This document shows, piece after piece, positions 1 to 9,139 of a DNA stretch of 64,000 bases; position 1 is the first letter of the stretch, and the number at the start of each line of letters is the position of its first letter. The DNA comes from Betaproteobacteria bacterium (GTDB lineage Bacteria; Pseudomonadota; Gammaproteobacteria; Burkholderiales; Burkholderiaceae_C), in the NCBI GenBank assembly GCA_013289985.1, contig JABCYW010000010.1:21506-85505 (forward strand). Reading direction: 5' to 3'. The position numbers and the translations under genes were made by a program. The notes below the pieces were generated by a model, which worked only from the letters and a program-made list of their open reading frames with translations, was not told the origin of the DNA and did not search any database.

Positions 1-2043
1 TCCCAGCAGGTCTGGGCGCTGGGTTTCGGACGCGCGGTTTCGGACGCGGTACTCGGGCAGTCGTTCACATTCACGGTACCCGTCAACGTGGATCCGGGCG
101 AGCGATTCGGCACCGATTGCATGACGACCGAGGTTTATTACGGCGAGGCGCCGTTGCCGCCCGCCGCGATTCGAACCGACCTGGAACGCGGCGCCGCCGA
201 TAACACCTGGATCGTGAGAATCACCGCGTCGGCGCCGGTGGCCGAACCGATCATCGAGGTGGCGATCAGCGCGGGTTGCGAACGGCGATTCACGCGCCGT
301 TTCTCGGTGTTCGCCGACCCGCCGACGCTGGGCACCACCGCGGCGCAGTTGCCGCGGGTCGCCGCCCCCGCGCCGGTCGCGACCGGCGACGTCGCCGACA
401 CGACGCCCGCGGCGACCTCGGCCACAGGCGCGCGCGCCGGCCGCGCCGCTGCCTCCGCCGGCCCGATGGCCACGCCGCGCCCGCAGGTGGCGCGCAAGGG
501 CCCGACGATGGCGCTGGCCAACGACCTCGGCGCGCCGCCGGCGGCGTCACCCTCCGCGCGCCACGTCGATGCGGGGAGCGCCCGCAAGCCGGGGCCGCGC
601 GTGCCCGCGCCGCCGCCCGCCGACGTGTCGCGCCTGCTGCTCGATCCGGGCGTGCCGCACCTGAAGCTCGACATGGAGGAGCCGCTGATGCCGCCTCCGT
701 CCGCGAGTTCCGGGGCCGCGATCGGCCTGTCCGACCTCGACGACCCCGACACGCGCGCCCTGAAGGCCCTGGAGCAGGGCGTCCAGGTCGCCAGGCGCGA
801 TTCGCAGGCGCAGCGCGAACAGACCGCCAGGCTGCAGGCCCGGCTCGCCGAGGCGCAATCGCGCGGCGACTGGATGCCCTGGCTGTTCGGCCTGCTCGCG
901 GTGGCGCTGGCCGCGATCGCCGCGCTGGTGTGGAGGCTGCGCCAGCAGAACCGCATCGCGCACAGCGACTGGTTCAACCAATCGCAGCTGGGCGCCTTGC
1001 CGCCCGCGGCGCCCGAACCCGCCCCCGCCGAGGCGGCCACGCCGGACGTCGTCCCGCGCGAGCGCGCGCCGGCGGCCGCGGCCGCGCTGGAAGTCCACCA
1101 CGAGGACCTGGCCGACCTCGGGCTGGACGATGCCGTCGATGCGCGCGGCATCCCGGTGATCGATCCGGCCGCCACGCGCCCGCTCGATCGCCAGGCCATG
1201 GCCGCGACGATGGCACAGGAGGCCACGCCGCGCGAGCTGTCGGTGGAAGAGCTGCTCGACCTGGAGCAGCAGGCCGATTTCTTCATCGCCCTCGGCCAGG
1301 AAGACGCCGCGGTCGACCTGCTGATGTCGCACCTGCGCAGCGCCGGCGGCCAGAGCCCGCTGCCGTACACGAAGCTGCTGGAGATCTACAAGCGCCAAGG
1401 CGACCGCAGCGCCTACGAACGCACCCGCGCGCGCTTCAACCGCCGCTTCAACGCCTACGCGCCCGACTGGGACACGGGGCCGTCGGCCGGCCGGTCGCTG
1501 GAAGACTATCCCGACACCATCGCGCTGCTGGAGGGTGCCTGGCGCTCGCCGATCAACGCGATGGCGATCCTCGAAGGGCTGCTGTTCAAGCGCGACGACA
1601 CCAGCGAGCTGTTCGACCTGCCGGCCTACCGCGACGTGCTGGTGCTGTACTCGCTCGCGCGCGACCTCTGGCAGAACGGCGGCGGCAACACCGGCACGCA
1701 GGTCGACGTGCTCCTGCCCATCGACGACCCGGTTCACGCGGCGCCGACGCCGGTCTACCCGAGCGCCCGGGAGATGAACGATCGCGCGCTGCCCGCCGAG
1801 GACGCGGGCCTGGACCTGGAGTCGGTCGACGTCGAGGGCGACACCCGCGCCGGCATGCTCACCAGCTTCGAGATGAACGACTTCGACGCCGAACACGTCG
1901 ACCTGGAGCTGCCGTCCGGCGGCGACGTGCACGCCACGCTCGACGCGCTGAGCCTCAGTCCCGTCGCGCCGGCCAGGCCGCGCGCGCCGGCCGAATGGCA
2001 CGAGGCCGACAAGCCCGACTCCGAGCTGCCCACCAAGCCCTGA
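1..2043 (+). CDS. fimV: FimV-like type IV pilus assembly / polar hub protein, 5' end missing
   Basis: The reading frame is open from the first base, so the true start lies upstream; 680 residues are visible. The first ~90 residues look like the end of a FimV N-terminal periplasmic domain. A long Pro/Ala-rich linker follows, then one membrane helix near 873-945 (WLFGLLAVALAAIAALVW), and a cytoplasmic acidic part. A FimV C-terminal helical module at about 1240-1470 contains EELLDLEQQADFFIALGQ and an IYKRQGDRSAYER TPR-like helix. FimV proteins are inner-membrane peptidoglycan-associated scaffolds needed for twitching motility and polar organisation. In many beta- and gammaproteobacteria fimV lies near asd/truA; that side is outside the window. 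The gene is convergent with the aminotransferase gene, with only four bases between stops. Family is clear; exact partners are inferred. Confidence 0.85.
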   Translation, partial: SQQVWALGFGRAVSDAVLGQSFTFTVPVNVDPGERFGTDCMTTEVYYGEAPLPPAAIRTDLERGAADNTWIVRITASAPVAEPIIEVAISAGCERRFTRRFSVFADPPTLGTTAAQLPRVAAPAPVATGDVADTTPAATSATGARAGRAAASAGPMATPRPQVARKGPTMALANDLGAPPAASPSARHVDAGSARKPGPRVPAPPPADVSRLLLDPGVPHLKLDMEEPLMPPPSASSGAAIGLSDLDDPDTRALKALEQGVQVARRDSQAQREQTARLQARLAEAQSRGDWMPWLFGLLAVALAAIAALVWRLRQQNRIAHSDWFNQSQLGALPPAAPEPAPAEAATPDVVPRERAPAAAAALEVHHEDLADLGLDDAVDARGIPVIDPAATRPLDRQAMAATMAQEATPRELSVEELLDLEQQADFFIALGQEDAAVDLLMSHLRSAGGQSPLPYTKLLEIYKRQGDRSAYERTRARFNRRFNAYAPDWDTGPSAGRSLEDYPDTIALLEGAWRSPINAMAILEGLLFKRDDTSELFDLPAYRDVLVLYSLARDLWQNGGGNTGTQVDVLLPIDDPVHAAPTPVYPSAREMNDRALPAEDAGLDLESVDVEGDTRAGMLTSFEMNDFDAEHVDLELPSGGDVHATLDALSLSPVAPARPRAPAEWHEADKPDSELPTKP

Positions 2044-2047
2044 CCGA

Positions 2048-3217
2048 TCAGGCGCGGAGCTGCTGCAGGCGCTGCAGCGCCGCGTCCAGCGTCGCTTCCT
2101 TCTTGGCGAAGCAGAAGCGGATCACGCGCATGTCGGGTGCCTGTTCGTAGAAGGCCGACATCGGGATGGCCGCGACGCCCACCTCCGTGGCCAGCCATTC
2201 GCAGAACGCGAGGTCGCCCTTGTCGGACAGCGCCGAGTAGTCGACGCACTGGAAGTAGGTCCCCTCGCAGGGCAGCAGCGTCAGCGCGGTGCCGGCGAGC
2301 CCGGCGCGGAAGCGGTCGCGCCTGCCCTGGTAGAACGGCGCCAGCGACTGCCAGCGCGACGCATCGGCCAGGAACGCGGCGAGGCCGTGCTGCATGGGCG
2401 CGTTGACCGTGAACACGTTGAACTGGTGCACCTTGCGGAACTCGCGCATCAACGCGGCCGGCGCGGCGACATAGCCGACCTTCCAGCCCGTGACGTGGAA
2501 GGTCTTGCCGAAGCTCGACACCACCACGCTGCGCGCGGCCAGCTCGGGCGGACCCGACACGCTGGCGTGCGCCACGCCGTCGAACACCATGTGCTCGTAG
2601 ACCTCGTCGGACAGCACCAGCGCCCGCGTGGGCGCCAGCAGCGCGGCGAACCGGGCCAGCTCGGCCGCCGTCCACACGGTGCCGCTCGGGTTGTGCGGGG
2701 TGTTGATGATGACGAGGCGCGTGCGCGACGTCAGTGCCTTCTCCAGCGCGTCGAAGTCGGGCCGCCAGGTGCCCGGCACCAGCGGCACGCGGATCGTGTT
2801 GCCGCCGGCCAGCGTGATCGACGGGCCGTAGCTGTCGTAGCAGGGCTCCAGCACGATCACGTCGTCGCCCGGGTGGACCAGCGCGAGCACGGTCGACAGG
2901 ATGCCCTGCGTGGCGCCGGCGGTGATGGTGATCTCCGTGTCGGCGTCGTAGCGCCGGCCGGTGGTCAGGGCGATCTTGTCGGAGACGGCCTGGCGCAGCG
3001 CCGGAACGCCCGTCATCGGCGGGTACTGGTTGTGGCCGGCGCGCATCGCGGCCGTGACCGCGTCCACCAGGGCCGGGTCGCAGTCGAAGTCGGGGAAGCC
3101 CTGGCCGAGGTTGATCGCGCCCGTCTTCACGGCCAGCGCCGACATGACGGTGAAGATGGTGGTGCCGACGGTGGGCAGCCGGCTCGCGCCGACGAGGGCG
3201 TCGATATCAGAGGTCAT
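2048..3217 (-). CDS. PLP-dependent aminotransferase, methionine-aminotransferase (YbdL) type
   Basis: A 389-residue fold-type I class I/II aminotransferase. The sequence shows the INLGQGFPDF N-terminal motif, the NTPHNPSG segment, the DEVYEHM motif and the PLP lysine in SFGKTFHVTGWK (K238). These features match the methionine/kynurenine aminotransferase subgroup (E. coli YbdL), which transaminates methionine or aromatic amino acids with 2-oxo acids in the cytosol. The start overlaps the end of the CysB-family gene by 11 bases, so it is the last gene of an operon lptF-lptG-cbiX-cysB-this gene. A sulfur-assimilation regulator directly upstream supports a role in methionine or sulfur metabolism, which is inference. 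The substrate cannot be fixed from sequence alone. Confidence 0.85.
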   Translation of the reverse strand: MTSDIDALVGASRLPTVGTTIFTVMSALAVKTGAINLGQGFPDFDCDPALVDAVTAAMRAGHNQYPPMTGVPALRQAVSDKIALTTGRRYDADTEITITAGATQGILSTVLALVHPGDDVIVLEPCYDSYGPSITLAGGNTIRVPLVPGTWRPDFDALEKALTSRTRLVIINTPHNPSGTVWTAAELARFAALLAPTRALVLSDEVYEHMVFDGVAHASVSGPPELAARSVVVSSFGKTFHVTGWKVGYVAAPAALMREFRKVHQFNVFTVNAPMQHGLAAFLADASRWQSLAPFYQGRRDRFRAGLAGTALTLLPCEGTYFQCVDYSALSDKGDLAFCEWLATEVGVAAIPMSAFYEQAPDMRVIRFCFAKKEATLDAALQRLQQLRA

Positions 3218-4151
3218 AGTTCTCTCCCGCGCCGCCGAGCGCGCGCAGCAGCAGCGGGCGCGTGAGGCCGTCGGACAGCAGCTCGGCGAAGGTCAGCACG
3301 TAGCCGCGCAGGTAGGCGCCGCGGCGGAACGCGACGCGCGTGACGTTGCGCCCGAACAGGTGGCCGGCGGGGCGGTGCACCAGCTCGCCGCCGGGCGGGT
3401 CGTCGCGCACGGCCATCTCGGCGACGATGCCCACGCCCAGGCCCGACTTCACGTAGGTCTTGATGACGTCGGAGTCGATGGCCTCCAGCGCGATGTTGGG
3501 CTTGATCCGGCGCTGCGCGAAGGCCGCGTCGATGCGGCGCCGGCCGGTGAACGATGGGTGGTACGAGATGAGCGTCTCGCTGGCCAGCTGCTCCAGCGTG
3601 ATCTTCTCGACGGCGGCCAGCGGGTCGTCGGCGCGCATCACGATCACGTGCTCCCACTCGTAGCAGGGCAGCGAGACGAGATCCTCCGGCTCCGACAGCG
3701 ACTCGGTGGCCAGGCCGATGTCGGCCGTGCCATCGAGCAGCATCTGCACCACGTCGCTGGGCGAACCCTGGTGCAGGCTCACCTGCACCTTGGGGAAGCG
3801 CCGGCGCAGCTGCGCCACCGGCTCGGGCAGCACGTAGCGCGCCTGCGTGTGGGTGGCGGCGATCGACAGCGTGCCGGCGTCCTGCTTTGAATACTCCTCG
3901 CCGATGCGCTTCATGTTGGCCACCTCGCGCAGGATCACGTCGATGGCCTTGAGCACTTCCTGGCCCGGCTCGGTGACCCGGCGCAGGCGCTTGCCGTGGC
4001 GCACGAAGAGATCGATGCCGAGCTCCTCCTCGAGCTCGAGGATGGCCTTGGAGATGCCGGGTTGGGACGTGAACAGCGCCTTGGCGGTCTCGGTCAGGTT
4101 CAGGTTGCGGCGCACGGCCTCCTGCACGAAACGGAACTGGTGCAGGTTCAT
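3207..4151 (-). CDS. CysB-family LysR-type transcriptional regulator
   Basis: A 314-residue LysR-type regulator. The start is the ATG giving MNLHQFRFVQEAVRRN, the usual CysB/Cbl beginning; it overlaps the TGA of the upstream gene as ATGA. The N-terminal winged helix (residues ~1-60) reads NLTETAKALFTSQPGISKAI, followed by ELEEELGIDLFVRHGKRL. The rest is a periplasmic-binding-like effector domain. In this family CysB and Cbl activate sulfate assimilation and sulfonate use in response to O-acetylserine or adenosine phosphosulfate. Neighbouring cbiX (sirohydrochlorin chelatase; siroheme is the sulfite reductase cofactor) fits a sulfur role. Being the fourth gene of a coupled operon headed by lptF is unusual for a regulator, and it may have an extra promoter inside cbiX. 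Confidence 0.9.
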   Translation of the reverse strand: MNLHQFRFVQEAVRRNLNLTETAKALFTSQPGISKAILELEEELGIDLFVRHGKRLRRVTEPGQEVLKAIDVILREVANMKRIGEEYSKQDAGTLSIAATHTQARYVLPEPVAQLRRRFPKVQVSLHQGSPSDVVQMLLDGTADIGLATESLSEPEDLVSLPCYEWEHVIVMRADDPLAAVEKITLEQLASETLISYHPSFTGRRRIDAAFAQRRIKPNIALEAIDSDVIKTYVKSGLGVGIVAEMAVRDDPPGGELVHRPAGHLFGRNVTRVAFRRGAYLRGYVLTFAELLSDGLTRPLLLRALGGAGENYDL

Positions 4152-4564
4152 GTGCCGATTCCGTCCAGGGGGCTGTGGCCGGACGCGAAACCCAGTTCGG
4201 CGAGGGCGATGGTGGCATCGGCGAGCGCCGAGATGACATGGGGCGTCTCGCCGAGCGCCTCGTGCAGCGTCCATGCGATGCCGGGGTGCGCGTCGCGCAG
4301 CCGGGCCAGCTGCGCCGGCACGTCGCGCCGCACGTGGCCGCCCATGCCGAGGAACGCGGGCACGACGTCGATGCGCCGACAGCCGAGGGCCGCCAGTTCG
4401 GCCGCGGCGTCTTCCAGGCGCGGCGCCATCAGCTCGAGAAAGGCGAGTCGGACGCGCGTCTCGGGCGCGCGTTCGCGCAGGAGGGCGACGACGGCCTCGA
4501 AGGGCGCGGCCCACGCGGGGTCGCGCGCGCCATGGGCCAGCAGGACCAATCCGCGAGCGGTCAT
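4148..4564 (-). CDS. cbiX: Sirohydrochlorin chelatase-like protein (short CbiX)
   Basis: A 138-residue single-domain CbiX-type chelatase, about half the length of two-domain CbiX/CbiK proteins. It has the N-terminal LVLLAHGARDPAW motif carrying the metal-ligand histidine, and a second conserved region VVPAFLGMGGHVRRDVP with another histidine. Such short forms act as dimers and insert Fe2+ (or Co2+) into sirohydrochlorin to make siroheme (or cobalt-sirohydrochlorin). The ATG overlaps the lptG stop by four bases (ATGA), and its own stop overlaps the CysB-family start in the same way. Siroheme is needed by sulfite and nitrite reductases, so location beside a CysB-type regulator suggests siroheme supply for sulfur assimilation. 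That assignment is inference. Confidence 0.85.
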   Translation of the reverse strand: MTARGLVLLAHGARDPAWAAPFEAVVALLRERAPETRVRLAFLELMAPRLEDAAAELAALGCRRIDVVPAFLGMGGHVRRDVPAQLARLRDAHPGIAWTLHEALGETPHVISALADATIALAELGFASGHSPLDGIGT

Positions 4565-5682
4565 CTGTACCTCACCAGCCACGCGAACGCCGACATCGAC
4601 ATCAGCAGGTACACCGCGCTGGGCACCGAGGCCGCGATCCACGGCGTCCACTCGTGCAGCAGGCCCAGGTGGCCGGCCACGTTGTTCAGCAGCACGAAGC
4701 TGATGCCCAGCATGATGCCGCCGAATACCTTCACGCTGACGCCGCCGGCGCGCGCATGCAGGTAGGCGAAGGGCAGGGCGAGCGCCACCATCACGAAGCA
4801 GGCGAACGGATAGAGCACGCGCTTCCAGAACAGGATGCGGTAGTTCTGCGTGGCCTGGTCCTGTTCGGCGAGATGGGTGCTGTAGCGCCACAGGTCGACG
4901 GCGCCCATGCTCTGCGGCGGCAGCAGCGCGGCGGCCGCCACCGACGCGTTGAGCGTGGTGGGCCAGGCCATCTCCGCCATCTTCTTCTCGTCGACGCGCG
5001 GCGCGGTGGTGGCCGTGGCCGGGATCCAGCGGGTCTCGGTCACGTTCTGCAGCGTCCACTCGTGGATGGTGCGCGTGCGCGGCACGACCGCGTGCTCGGC
5101 CACGAGGCTGCGCACCTCGCGGCCGCCGGGATCCATCTCGTAGATGCGCACGCCGGTGAGTTCGCCGTCCTTGCCGACGCCGTGCACGTTGACCGTGATG
5201 GCGCGCTCGCCGTCGGGCTCCGCGCGCTTTTCCTTGAGCCATGCGCCGGTGCTTCCGATGGCCAGCCCCATGCCGAAGCGTGCCTTGAGGAAGCCCGCGG
5301 CCTGCTCGCTGTGCGGCGTGACGTACTCGCCGAGGCTGAACGTGAGCACGGCGAACAACAGGCCGATGACGCCCAGCAGGCTCAGCGCCCGGCCCGGGCC
5401 GAGGCCGGCGGTGCGCAGGATGGTGAACTCGGACGATTGCGCGAGCCGCGCCATCGAGTAGATGGTGCCGATGAGCACCGCGATCGGGAAGAGCTCGTAG
5501 ACGTGGCCGGGCTGCTCCAGCAGCACCGCGAGCGCGGCCGCGCCCATGGGGTAGCCGTTGCGGCCGACGCGGCTCATCTCGTCGACGAAGTCGATGAAGA
5601 AGAACAGCGCGATGAAGAAGATGGTCACGAAGAACACCGACCACAGCACGTCGCGGTACAGGAGGTTGCGGACGGTCTTCAT
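4561..5682 (-). CDS. lptG: LPS export ABC transporter permease LptG
   Basis: A 373-residue LptF/LptG-family permease. Three hydrophobic helices lie near the N-terminus (VFFVTIFFIALFFFIDFVDE; LFPIAVLIGTIYSMARL; LLGVIGLLFAVLTFSLGEYV). A periplasmic beta-jellyroll of ~170 residues follows, then three C-terminal helices. The conserved ...QSSEFTILRTAG... loop contacts the LptB ATPase. LptF and LptG together with LptB2 extract lipopolysaccharide from the inner membrane and pass it to LptC/LptA. The ATG overlaps the lptF stop by four bases. lptB, lptC and lptA are not in the window, as is usual, since lptFG commonly sits apart from the lptCAB locus. Confidence 0.95.
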   Translation of the reverse strand: MKTVRNLLYRDVLWSVFFVTIFFIALFFFIDFVDEMSRVGRNGYPMGAAALAVLLEQPGHVYELFPIAVLIGTIYSMARLAQSSEFTILRTAGLGPGRALSLLGVIGLLFAVLTFSLGEYVTPHSEQAAGFLKARFGMGLAIGSTGAWLKEKRAEPDGERAITVNVHGVGKDGELTGVRIYEMDPGGREVRSLVAEHAVVPRTRTIHEWTLQNVTETRWIPATATTAPRVDEKKMAEMAWPTTLNASVAAAALLPPQSMGAVDLWRYSTHLAEQDQATQNYRILFWKRVLYPFACFVMVALALPFAYLHARAGGVSVKVFGGIMLGISFVLLNNVAGHLGLLHEWTPWIAASVPSAVYLLMSMSAFAWLVRYR

Positions 5683-6785
5683 GTGGCGCTCCGGCGCAGC
5701 AGCAGCAGCTTCATCGGGTGGATGACCGTGGCGTGCTCGCGCCACCAGATCAGCCCCAGCCCCAGCGCGAAGGCCAGGCCGTGCAGGCCCGCCAGCGCCA
5801 CCACGATGTTGACGCGGCCGCTGCCCACCCAGGCCTGCGTGAGGTTGAGCAGGTTGTAGTAGATGACGAAGGCCAGCGCCGCGAACAGCAGGCCCCAGTT
5901 GCTGGCCCGGCGCGGGTTGGCTGCCGACAGGCTGATGCCCATGAACAGCAGGTTGGTGGCGCCCAGGATCAGGCCCAGGCGCCAGGTGAGTTCGCCCATG
6001 TAGGCCGGGCCGCCGGTCAGCAGCAGGTCGACCGTGTCGACCGCGCGCGGCGACGGCGCCGCATTGCTCGGGCTGCCGCCGCTGCCGGCGTGGACGCGGT
6101 AGTTCTTGAACTCGACGTGCGTGTGCTCGCCCGAATTCTTGTCGTTCTGCTCCATGTGGCCCGAGTCGAGCACGAGGAAGCGATCCTCGCCGACGTTCTC
6201 GATCTTGCCCGACTGCGACACCGCCACCGATTCGCGCGTGCCCAGGTCGCTCATGATGAACACGTTGCGCCCGCCGCCGCTGGCCGCGCTGGCCGCCTTC
6301 TCGACGAAGAACACGCGACGGCCGTCGCCCGAGGCCTGGAACTGGCCCGGCGAGGCGCGCAGCACGTCGGCGCGCTGCTCGAAGCGCTGGCGCAGGTCGT
6401 TGTACTGGGTGTAGCTCCACGGCCACACGAACAGCATCAGGATGCCGATGAGCACGACGACGGGCCAGCTCGTGGCGACCACCGGGCGGATGAAGCGCGC
6501 CAGCCCGATGCCGCTGGAGAACCAGATCGCCATCTCGCTCTCGCGATACATGCGGCCCAGCGTGAGGATGACGCCGATGAACAGCGACAGCGACAGGATG
6601 GTGGGCAGCGTCTGGAGCGCGAGCAGCGTGAAGATGAACACGACGTCCTGTGCGGCCACGGCGCCGTTGGCGGCGAGGCCCAGCGTGCGGATGACCAGGT
6701 TGGTCATGAAGATGGTGAGGATCACCATCAGCGTCGCACCAAAACTGCGCGCCAGCTCCTTGCGGACGGTCGAATCGAATAACAT
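5679..6785 (-). CDS. lptF: LPS export ABC transporter permease LptF
   Basis: A 368-residue partner of LptG. The start chosen is the ATG at 6785 ([15 protein letters not shown]), the normal family N-terminus; a start 45 bases upstream would run into pepA. It shows the LptF helix pattern: [19 protein letters not shown], a second pair containing [21 protein letters not shown], a periplasmic domain rich in Gly/Ser, and three helices at the C-terminus. It is the first gene of the five-gene minus-strand operon in which every junction overlaps. It is divergent from pepA with only 33 bases between the two starts, the classic proteobacterial pepA / lptFG arrangement. Each promoter must therefore overlap the other gene's 5' end. 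Confidence 0.95.
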   Translation of the reverse strand: MLFDSTVRKELARSFGATLMVILTIFMTNLVIRTLGLAANGAVAAQDVVFIFTLLALQTLPTILSLSLFIGVILTLGRMYRESEMAIWFSSGIGLARFIRPVVATSWPVVVLIGILMLFVWPWSYTQYNDLRQRFEQRADVLRASPGQFQASGDGRRVFFVEKAASAASGGGRNVFIMSDLGTRESVAVSQSGKIENVGEDRFLVLDSGHMEQNDKNSGEHTHVEFKNYRVHAGSGGSPSNAAPSPRAVDTVDLLLTGGPAYMGELTWRLGLILGATNLLFMGISLSAANPRRASNWGLLFAALAFVIYYNLLNLTQAWVGSGRVNIVVALAGLHGLAFALGLGLIWWREHATVIHPMKLLLLRRSAT

Positions 6786-6818
6786 CGCGCGATTATCTCC
6801 AATCGACAAGTACCCACC

Positions 6819-8270
6819 ATGGACTTCCAAACCCTGGCTCTACCCGAAGCAGGCGTTGCCGGTGTCAATGCCGACGCACTGATCGTCGTCGTGCCTGCCT
6901 CGGGCGACCTGCCCTCGTACGGCGGCGGCGTCGACGCCGCCCTCGCCGACGCGCTCAAGGGCGGTGACCTTGAACGCAAGGCCGGCCGCTCGGTCTACCT
7001 GCCGCGAGTGACCGGCGTCAAGGCCGGCCGCGTGGTGCTGGCCGTCGCGCGCGACGCCTCGCCCAAGGCCTTCAAGTCGGCCGTCGCGTCGGCGCTGTCC
7101 ATCGTCAAGGCCGGCCCCGCCAAGCACGTGGCCGTGATCGGCGGCGAATCCACCGCGGCGCATGCCGAGGCGCTGGCCATCGCCGTGGGCGACGCCACCT
7201 ACCACTACACGAAGACCAAGCCCAGCGCGGCCCCCGCGCCGGCGCTGGCCAAGGTGTCGTACGTGGTGCCCAAGGCCGCCGTGGCCACCGCGAAGACGGG
7301 CCTGGGCATCGGCGCCGCCATCGTCTCGGGCATGGACCTCGCGCGCGAGTGCGCCAACCTGCCGGGCAACTTCGCCACGCCCACGTTCCTGGGCGAGCAG
7401 GCGCTGGCCATGGTCAAGACCCACGGCCTCGACGTGGAAGTGCTCGATCGCAAGGCCTGCGAGAAGCTGGGCATGGGCTCGTTCCTGTCCGTGGCGCGCG
7501 GCTCCGACGAGCCGCCGAAGTTCATCGTCATGCAGTACAAGGGCGGCGCCAAGAAGGACGCGCCGGTGGTGCTGGTGGGCAAGGGCATCACGTTCGACAC
7601 GGGCGGCATCTCGCTGAAGCCGGGCCCCGAGATGGACGAGATGAAGTTCGACATGTGCGGCGCGGCCAGCGTGCTGGGCACGTTGCGCGCGGTGGCCGAG
7701 CTCAAGCTCAAGGTCAACCTCGTGGGCCTGATCCCCACCTGCGACAACATGCCCTCGGGCAAGGCCACCAAGCCGGGCGACGTCGTCACCAGCATGTCGG
7801 GCCAGACCATCGAGATCCTGAACACCGACGCCGAGGGCCGCCTGATCCTGTGCGACGCGCTGACCTACGCCGAGCGCTTCAAGCCGGCGGCCGTCGTCGA
7901 CATCGCCACGCTCACGGGCGCCATCGTCATCGCGCTGGGCCACCACAACAGCGGCCTGTTCTCGCCCGACGACGCCCTGGCGGCCGACCTGCTGGCCGCC
8001 TCCGCCGCCGGCCTGGATCCGGCCTGGCGCATGCCGCTGGACGACGAGTACGACGAACTCCTCAAGAGCAACTTCGCCGACATGGCCAACATCGGCGGCC
8101 GCGCCGGCGGCTCGATCACAGCGGCCAAGTTCCTGCAACGCTACACGGCCAAGTTCCCGTGGGCCCACCTGGACATCGCCGGCACCGCGCACCGCTCCGG
8201 TGCCGCAAAGGGCGCCACGGGCCGTCCGGTGCCGCTGCTGACGCATTTCGTCATGTCGAAAGCCAAGTGA
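6819..8270 (+). CDS. pepA: Leucyl aminopeptidase (cytosol aminopeptidase, M17)
   Basis: A 483-residue M17 family metalloaminopeptidase. The C-terminal catalytic domain carries the family signature NTDAEGRL at residues 335-342. It also carries the two-zinc site residues in [16 protein letters not shown] and MKFDMCGAA. The N-terminal ~160 residues are the macro-like domain. It removes N-terminal residues, preferring leucine, from peptides in the cytosol; in E. coli the hexamer also binds DNA in carAB regulation and plasmid resolution. The start has no good Shine-Dalgarno sequence. The stop overlaps the GTG start of holC (GTGA), so pepA and holC are translationally coupled. The divergent lptFG pair is the usual neighbour. 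Confidence 0.95.
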   Translation: MDFQTLALPEAGVAGVNADALIVVVPASGDLPSYGGGVDAALADALKGGDLERKAGRSVYLPRVTGVKAGRVVLAVARDASPKAFKSAVASALSIVKAGPAKHVAVIGGESTAAHAEALAIAVGDATYHYTKTKPSAAPAPALAKVSYVVPKAAVATAKTGLGIGAAIVSGMDLARECANLPGNFATPTFLGEQALAMVKTHGLDVEVLDRKACEKLGMGSFLSVARGSDEPPKFIVMQYKGGAKKDAPVVLVGKGITFDTGGISLKPGPEMDEMKFDMCGAASVLGTLRAVAELKLKVNLVGLIPTCDNMPSGKATKPGDVVTSMSGQTIEILNTDAEGRLILCDALTYAERFKPAAVVDIATLTGAIVIALGHHNSGLFSPDDALAADLLAASAAGLDPAWRMPLDDEYDELLKSNFADMANIGGRAGGSITAAKFLQRYTAKFPWAHLDIAGTAHRSGAAKGATGRPVPLLTHFVMSKAK

Positions 8271-8710
8271 CGGAGGTTGCCTTCCACACCGGCATCGCGA
8301 ATCCGCTGGATTACGCGTGCCGGCTGCTGCGCAAGGCGTATCGCTCCGGCGCGCGGGTGGCGGTGCATGGCGATCCGGCGACGCTGGATCGCCTCGACCA
8401 GGCCTTGTGGACGTTCGAGGCGCTCGAATTCCTGCCGCATGCCGTGCTCCCGCGCGATGCGGGCGACGCGCAGCGGGTCGCGCTGTCGCCGATCGTGCTC
8501 GTGAAGGGCGGGGCGGCGCCGCCGGCGTGCCGCATCGGGGTGTCGCTGGCGGGGCATCCGGTGGAGGAGGTCGGCGCCTTCGATCGCCTGATCGCCATCG
8601 TCGGCCTCGATCCCGAGCATCGGGAAGCGGGGCGCCAGCGCTGGCGCGAGTACGAGCGCGCCGGGCATGCCGTCAGCCACGTGGCCAAGCCGGCGGGCGG
8701 CGAGGGCTGA
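8267..8710 (+). CDS. holC: DNA polymerase III chi subunit
   Basis: A 147-residue HolC family protein (E. coli chi is 147). The GTG start at 8267 overlaps the pepA TGA in a GTGA junction. The N-terminus [24 protein letters not shown] is the typical chi beginning, and the central [15 protein letters not shown] matches the family's TF...FLPH motif. Chi links the clamp loader (via psi) to single-stranded DNA-binding protein in the replisome. pepA-holC is a conserved pairing, with valS often downstream; here valS is absent and a hairpin terminator follows. Confidence 0.92.
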   Translation: MTEVAFHTGIANPLDYACRLLRKAYRSGARVAVHGDPATLDRLDQALWTFEALEFLPHAVLPRDAGDAQRVALSPIVLVKGGAAPPACRIGVSLAGHPVEEVGAFDRLIAIVGLDPEHREAGRQRWREYERAGHAVSHVAKPAGGEG

Positions 8711-8733
8711 GGAAAAACGCGGGCCCCAATGAA

Positions 8734-8757
8734 AACGCCCGGCCGGAGCCGGGCGTT
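8734..8757. terminator. Bidirectional intrinsic terminator between holC and a small minus-strand gene
   Basis: A perfect 10-bp inverted repeat, AACGCCCGGC / GCCGGGCGTT, with a four-base CGGA loop. On the minus strand the stem is followed by TTTTC; on the plus strand by TTCTC. It sits between convergent genes and probably serves both, better for the minus strand. Confidence 0.8.
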
Positions 8758-8811
8758 CTCAATTCTGGAACCGCGCCGGCGAGCCGGAGCGATTCAGCAG
8801 AAGCTCGAAGA

Positions 8812-8973
8812 TTACTTCGAAGCGGCGGCCGAAGCGGCAGCAGCCTTCTTTTCAGCCTTGTGTTCGGCCTTGGCCTTGTGGGCGGCGGCGGAAGCGGGAG
8901 CCGAAGCGGCGTCAGCGGCGAAGGCGCCAACGGCGAAGGTGGAGACGATCAGGGCGGCCAGGAGCTTGGTCAT
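8812..8973 (-). CDS. Small exported Ala/Lys-rich peptide, unknown function
   Basis: A 53-codon gene. The peptide begins [20 protein letters not shown], a clear Sec signal peptide with an AFA-A cleavage site near residue 19-20. The mature part is about 33 residues of Ala, Lys, Ser and His ([16 protein letters not shown]). Length and composition recall acid-shock (Asr-like) peptides, and many Burkholderiales carry similar short ORFs; function is not known and the comparison is only compositional. It ends in a good terminator at 8734-8757. The leader contains a 16-bp palindrome covering the AAGG ribosome-binding site. The gene is divergent from icd. Confidence 0.7.
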   Translation of the reverse strand: MTKLLAALIVSTFAVGAFAADAASAPASAAAHKAKAEHKAEKKAAAASAAASK

Positions 8974-8989
8974 TTTAAGGTACCTTAAA
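8974..8989 (-). promoter_or_regulatory. 16-bp palindrome over the ribosome-binding site of the small peptide gene
   Basis: TTTAAGGTACCTTAAA is a perfect palindrome ending one base before the ATG. As RNA it can fold into a weak 6-bp A/U-rich hairpin (UUUAAG / CUUAAA, loop GUAC) that hides the AAGG Shine-Dalgarno bases. It could be a translational switch, a protein-binding operator, or chance. Confidence 0.45.
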
Positions 8990-9052
8990 GGAGTTGGAAG
9001 TGCTTACCCGTCAGGGCGTAGCAGCCCTCAAACGCATCCCCCTGTCGAGCGG

Positions 9053-9082
9053 TTGACAGATTTTTGTGAACTAGAATTTATT
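9053..9082 (+). promoter_or_regulatory. Putative sigma-70 promoter of icd
   Basis: A perfect -35 TTGACA at 9053-9058, with an 18-base spacer to TTTATT at 9077-9082 as the likeliest -10. A closer-looking TAGAAT at 9072 has only a 13-base spacer. It lies in an unusually A/T-rich stretch about 60 bases upstream of the icd ATG. Confidence 0.55.
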
Positions 9083-9139
9083 TTTTCCCGGGGGCCTGCG
9101 GACGCCCCTGCCAACCAGAACAACGCGGAGCCAGCCTCA

